Below, one piece after another: positions 5,341 through 7,878 of a stretch of DNA of 7,878 bases. The stretch spans positions 1 through 7,878 of the forward strand of contig JBCCRH010000308.1 in NCBI GenBank assembly GCA_039208045.1. The letters run 5' to 3'. The stretch's first letter is position 1, and every line of letters begins with the position of its first letter. A program made the position numbers and the translations under genes. The notes beneath the pieces were generated by a model that worked only from the letters and a program-made list of their open reading frames with translations, ran no database searches and was not told the origin of the DNA. This DNA comes from JBCCRH01 sp039208045. GTDB taxonomy: Bacteria; Bacteroidota; Bacteroidia; Chitinophagales; Saprospiraceae.

Positions 5341-7557
5341 GTGAAACGGATCACTACCCTCTTGACAGCTAGCTGCCTATTGCTTTTGCTACTACCGTCT
5401 ATACAAGCACAAGAAGTCTTTCCCCCACCAGAAAAACCACTAGAAATGTATGCCACCAAGGTGGCGGATGATGCCATCAAGCTAGATGGCAGCTTGGATG
5501 AAGCAGCTTGGCAATTTGCGCAACCCATCTCAGGTTTTACACAGCGCGATCCATTTCAGGGCAAAGCGGCTACTTTTGATACGGAGGTGAAAATTATTTT
5601 TAACTCCACCTACTTATATGTGGGCGTGCGCAATTTGGATAGCTTAAGCAACCGCAATCAATTGCGGGTGCGCAACTTGCAGCGGGATTTTAGTGGCTAT
5701 GGCAATGACCGGTTTAGCATAGCTATCGATGGCTTATTGGATAAGCGTAATGCAGTGGGCTTCGAGGTGACGCCTTATGGTTCGCAGCGAGAAATTCAAG
5801 TGATCGATGGCGCTGAAGGCGATGGTAACGTAGACTGGGATGCGCTTTGGTATGTACGCACGCAGATCACCGATACTGCATGGATTGCAGAAATGGCGAT
5901 TCCTTGGAAAACGCTACGTTACCAAAGAGACAGTAAAGAACTCTTGATTTCTTTTAATCGCAATATTCGCAGGTACAATGAAGTGACGACTTGGCCGTCC
6001 TACCCCCGCGCTTTTTCTCATTTTAGAATGGCCTATGCGGCTGTCCTAAAAGGCATTGAACCCCCTCCTCCTGCTGCCAACCTACAGATCAATCCCTATA
6101 CCTTAGTAGATGTGGGCCGTACCGAGGATGGAACAGCACCAGAAGAGACATTCAATAACTTTAAAGTAGGAGGCGAAGTAAAATGGGCGATTACCCCCAA
6201 TGCGGTGCTAGACGCGACGATCAACACTGATTTTGCGCAAGCAGATGTCGACCAGCAAGTGCAAAATCTAACTCGATTTTCGGTACTCTTCCCAGAGCGA
6301 CGGCAGTTCTTTTTGGAGAATGCCAACATCTTCAGAACGAGTTCTGCCAATTTTATCCAACCCTTTTTCAGTCGGCGAATTGGTTTGGACGACTCCGGCA
6401 ATCCTATCCCCTTAGACGGAGGACTACGCTTTACGAGCCAAACCAGCAAACAAACCTCCGGTGTATTAGCTATGCGCCAACGCGCTACCAATGAAAGTCC
6501 TACCTCCCACTTTGGCGTAGGCCGCTATGTGCATAATTTTTCTAGTCAAAACCGCTTGGGCGGAATGGTCACCTGGCGGCAGGACGAAGCGTTTGAGGAA
6601 AACGGACAGCTAACACCCAGAAGGAATAATACTACCGCCACAATTAATGGTTTTTTACGCCCCAAGCAGTCACTTTCGGTGGAAGCGATGATCTCTGGTT
6701 CTTCCGATTCTGAAACGGGGGAAGGACTTGCTGGACATGCTTGGATTTATCAGCAGAAAAATTGGGGTTTCCTTGGCCTTATCGGCCAATACGCTTCTGA
6801 AAACTACCTGCCAGGCGTTGGGTTTCTAGCCCTCAACAACTATGCCCTACTCAACCCCCGCGCTGACTTTGATATTCGCCCCAGTTGGCTCCCCAAGTTT
6901 ATCCGAAGCTATGGCCCCGACATAGGTGTTGACATTATTTGGCGTGCTTCAGACGGTGCCTTTCAGCAGGCTATTGCCAATTACTCCCCCTTGGATTTAG
7001 AATGGCAAACGGGAGGCGAATTTGAAATTCGAATTACCCAAGAGTGGCAGCAGCTCGATGAAGCTTTTGAGCCACTAGGCGTCACTATTGCCCCAGGATT
7101 CTACCAATTTAGCAGCATTGACTTTGGGCTCTCTTCCGACTTTTCGCGCAGGCTAGCGGGCACCATCCGCTACGAAATCGGCGAATTTTACGATGGGCAA
7201 TTCAGCCGATTATTTTTACAGGCAAGAATAGCTCCTAGCCCATACACTGAGTTTTTTGCCTCTTACACCCGCAACCAATTTCGACAGCTAGGTCAAGAAA
7301 ATGCTGACCTCAATACCGATTTGATCGTTGCCAGGGCCCGCTTGGCCCTCAATCCAAGAGTACAACTCATCGGCTCGTACCAGTGGAATAGTGCTAATAA
7401 AACAGATATTTGGAATGTCCGCTTCTCTTGGGAATACCAGCCGCTTTCCTTCATCTTCTTAGTCTTCAACAGCAATCAGCAGGATGATGCAGACCCTCAA
7501 AATCGGTTTAATTCCCAGGAATTGATTGGGAAGATGACATATTTGCGGCAGTTTTGA
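5341..7557 (+). CDS. DUF5916 outer-membrane protein with CBM9-like N-terminal domain
   Basis: The 738-residue product starts with a signal peptide (1-23: MKR, a leucine-rich core, cleavage after IQA before QE). Residues ~45-235 resemble the carbohydrate-binding family 9-like fold: IKLDGSLDEAAW, a strand with YLYVGVRNLD, then WIAEMAIPWKTLRY. From ~250 to the end lies the DUF5916 region, with its characteristic stretch around 295-330 (NTDFAQADVDQQVQNLTRFS, then FPERRQFFLENANIF). The rest is alternating aromatic-rich strands, and the protein ends in Phe (TYLRQF), as expected for an outer-membrane beta-barrel. Length is normal for the family. The function of DUF5916 proteins is unknown to me; uptake or binding of a ligand at the outer membrane is a guess. 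The GTG at 5341 is the only start that keeps the signal peptide: an in-frame TAA lies at 5329-5331 and the next ATG (5446) falls after it. The gene is probably monocistronic. Confidence 0.93.
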   Translation: MKRITTLLTASCLLLLLLPSIQAQEVFPPPEKPLEMYATKVADDAIKLDGSLDEAAWQFAQPISGFTQRDPFQGKAATFDTEVKIIFNSTYLYVGVRNLDSLSNRNQLRVRNLQRDFSGYGNDRFSIAIDGLLDKRNAVGFEVTPYGSQREIQVIDGAEGDGNVDWDALWYVRTQITDTAWIAEMAIPWKTLRYQRDSKELLISFNRNIRRYNEVTTWPSYPRAFSHFRMAYAAVLKGIEPPPPAANLQINPYTLVDVGRTEDGTAPEETFNNFKVGGEVKWAITPNAVLDATINTDFAQADVDQQVQNLTRFSVLFPERRQFFLENANIFRTSSANFIQPFFSRRIGLDDSGNPIPLDGGLRFTSQTSKQTSGVLAMRQRATNESPTSHFGVGRYVHNFSSQNRLGGMVTWRQDEAFEENGQLTPRRNNTTATINGFLRPKQSLSVEAMISGSSDSETGEGLAGHAWIYQQKNWGFLGLIGQYASENYLPGVGFLALNNYALLNPRADFDIRPSWLPKFIRSYGPDIGVDIIWRASDGAFQQAIANYSPLDLEWQTGGEFEIRITQEWQQLDEAFEPLGVTIAPGFYQFSSIDFGLSSDFSRRLAGTIRYEIGEFYDGQFSRLFLQARIAPSPYTEFFASYTRNQFRQLGQENADLNTDLIVARARLALNPRVQLIGSYQWNSANKTDIWNVRFSWEYQPLSFIFLVFNSNQQDDADPQNRFNSQELIGKMTYLRQF

Positions 7558-7574
7558 GGGGGGGGAGGGTGACC

Positions 7575-7591
7575 GCAGATTGCAAATCTGC
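7575..7591 (+). repeat. Third copy of the 17-base hairpin repeat
   Basis: GCAGATTGCAAATCTGC forms a 7-bp stem with loop GCA and matches the plus-strand copy at 400-416 at 15 of 17 positions. The two changes (G to A, C to T) keep or restore pairing within the stem, the kind of compensating change expected if the hairpin matters. It lies 18 bases after the DUF5916 stop codon, directly behind a G-rich stretch (7558-7569). It is a single copy rather than an inverted pair. Confidence 0.65.
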
Positions 7592-7653
7592 TTGGCTTGT
7601 TGTTTGAATATTGCCCTTGCGCAGCCCAATAGAAGAAAAGGCAGTGTATAATG

Positions 7654-7688
7654 GAAAAGCCTCAATAATTTGTTTATTGAGGCTTTTC
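7654..7688. terminator. Strong bidirectional intrinsic terminator
   Basis: Arms 7654-7668 (GAAAAGCCTCAATAA) and 7674-7688 (TTATTGAGGCTTTTC) pair perfectly over 15 bp around the five-base loop TTTGT. The stem has a GC-containing core (GCCTC/GAGGC) flanked by A-run and T-run, so it supplies a T-tract on either strand and can end transcription from both directions. On the plus strand it lies about 95 bases after the DUF5916 stop and is the best candidate for ending that transcript. Confidence 0.85.
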
Positions 7689-7878
7689 GTAACTGGTAAT
7701 TCCAGCAGTTCACTCTAGCATATCTTTAGTAGGCGACCCCTCTGGCGCTCCCCCACTGAAGATGATTAGACTTAATTCATTTATAAACAGAAAGGAAGGA
7801 AGGAAAATAAAAAGTGATCCCAGCAGTTTCAATACAAAAAACTCACAATCAGAATTTTACATCCAAATGTAATGCAAG
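7689..7878. other. Non-coding end of window, no gene seen
   Basis: No convincing reading frame is present on either strand. Visible items are a small imperfect palindrome near 7690-7710 (CTGGTAATTCCAG), three GGAA units in tandem at about 7794-7804, and a hairpin at 7857-7872 (TTACAT, loop CCAA, ATGTAA) close to the right edge. The stretch is probably intergenic DNA leading to the next gene outside the window; no TAnnTTTG box was found in it. Confidence 0.5.

Noticed and set aside
7558..7591. G-quadruplex after the DUF5916 stop
   Set aside because: There is one run of eight G and one of three G, too few separate tracts for a convincing three-layer quadruplex.
7459..7713. Minus-strand reading frame of 84 residues at the end of the DUF5916 gene
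   Set aside because: It runs through the strong terminator hairpin and the repeat, opposes a well-supported gene and resembles no protein family.

Overview
The window looks like chromosomal DNA of a member of the Bacteroidota, probably a Saprospiria-like (Lewinella/Haliscomenobacter-type) environmental bacterium. Four things point there: a periplasmic propeller sensor kinase of LytS type paired with a LytTR regulator, a DUF5916 outer-membrane protein with a CBM9-like N-terminus, candidate promoters of the TAnnTTTG form, and starts without clear Shine-Dalgarno sequences. The genus is a guess; the phylum is fairly safe.

Layout. 2-373 is the 3' end of an unrecognised gene that runs in from the left edge. 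374-521 is a spacer holding two inverted copies of a 17-base hairpin sequence (REP-like). 522-3536 encodes a sensor histidine kinase of 1004 residues (signal peptide, 14 propeller blades, Y_Y_Y domain, one membrane helix, His_kinase and ATPase domains). It touches, in a TAATG stop/start overlap, the gene for its LytTR response regulator (3536-4300). 4333-4572 encodes a complete UPF0175 antitoxin-like protein. Its stop overlaps the ATG of a frame that reads only MIVISNPLCH before stopping, which looks like the stump of the PIN-type toxin gene that normally follows. A hairpin at 4609-4639 separates this rightward block from a leftward gene for a small secreted Spy/CpxP-like protein (4651-5040, minus strand). 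5041-5340 is a divergent intergenic region with two outward-facing TAnnTTTG boxes and a possible gene relic. 5341-7557 encodes a 738-residue DUF5916 outer-membrane protein. After it come a third copy of the hairpin repeat (7575-7591), a strong terminator hairpin (7654-7688) and about 190 bases in which no gene is visible.

How the parts work together. The kinase and regulator form a textbook two-component pair: a periplasmic ligand (unknown) is read by the propellers, the signal crosses one membrane helix, and the LytTR protein binds DNA. Nothing in the sequence shows its targets. The Spy-like protein and the DUF5916 protein are divergently transcribed envelope proteins and may share control, which is inference. 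I see no clearly new multi-gene system. The most noteworthy observations are the orphaned antitoxin with its ten-codon toxin stump and the family of intergenic hairpins.
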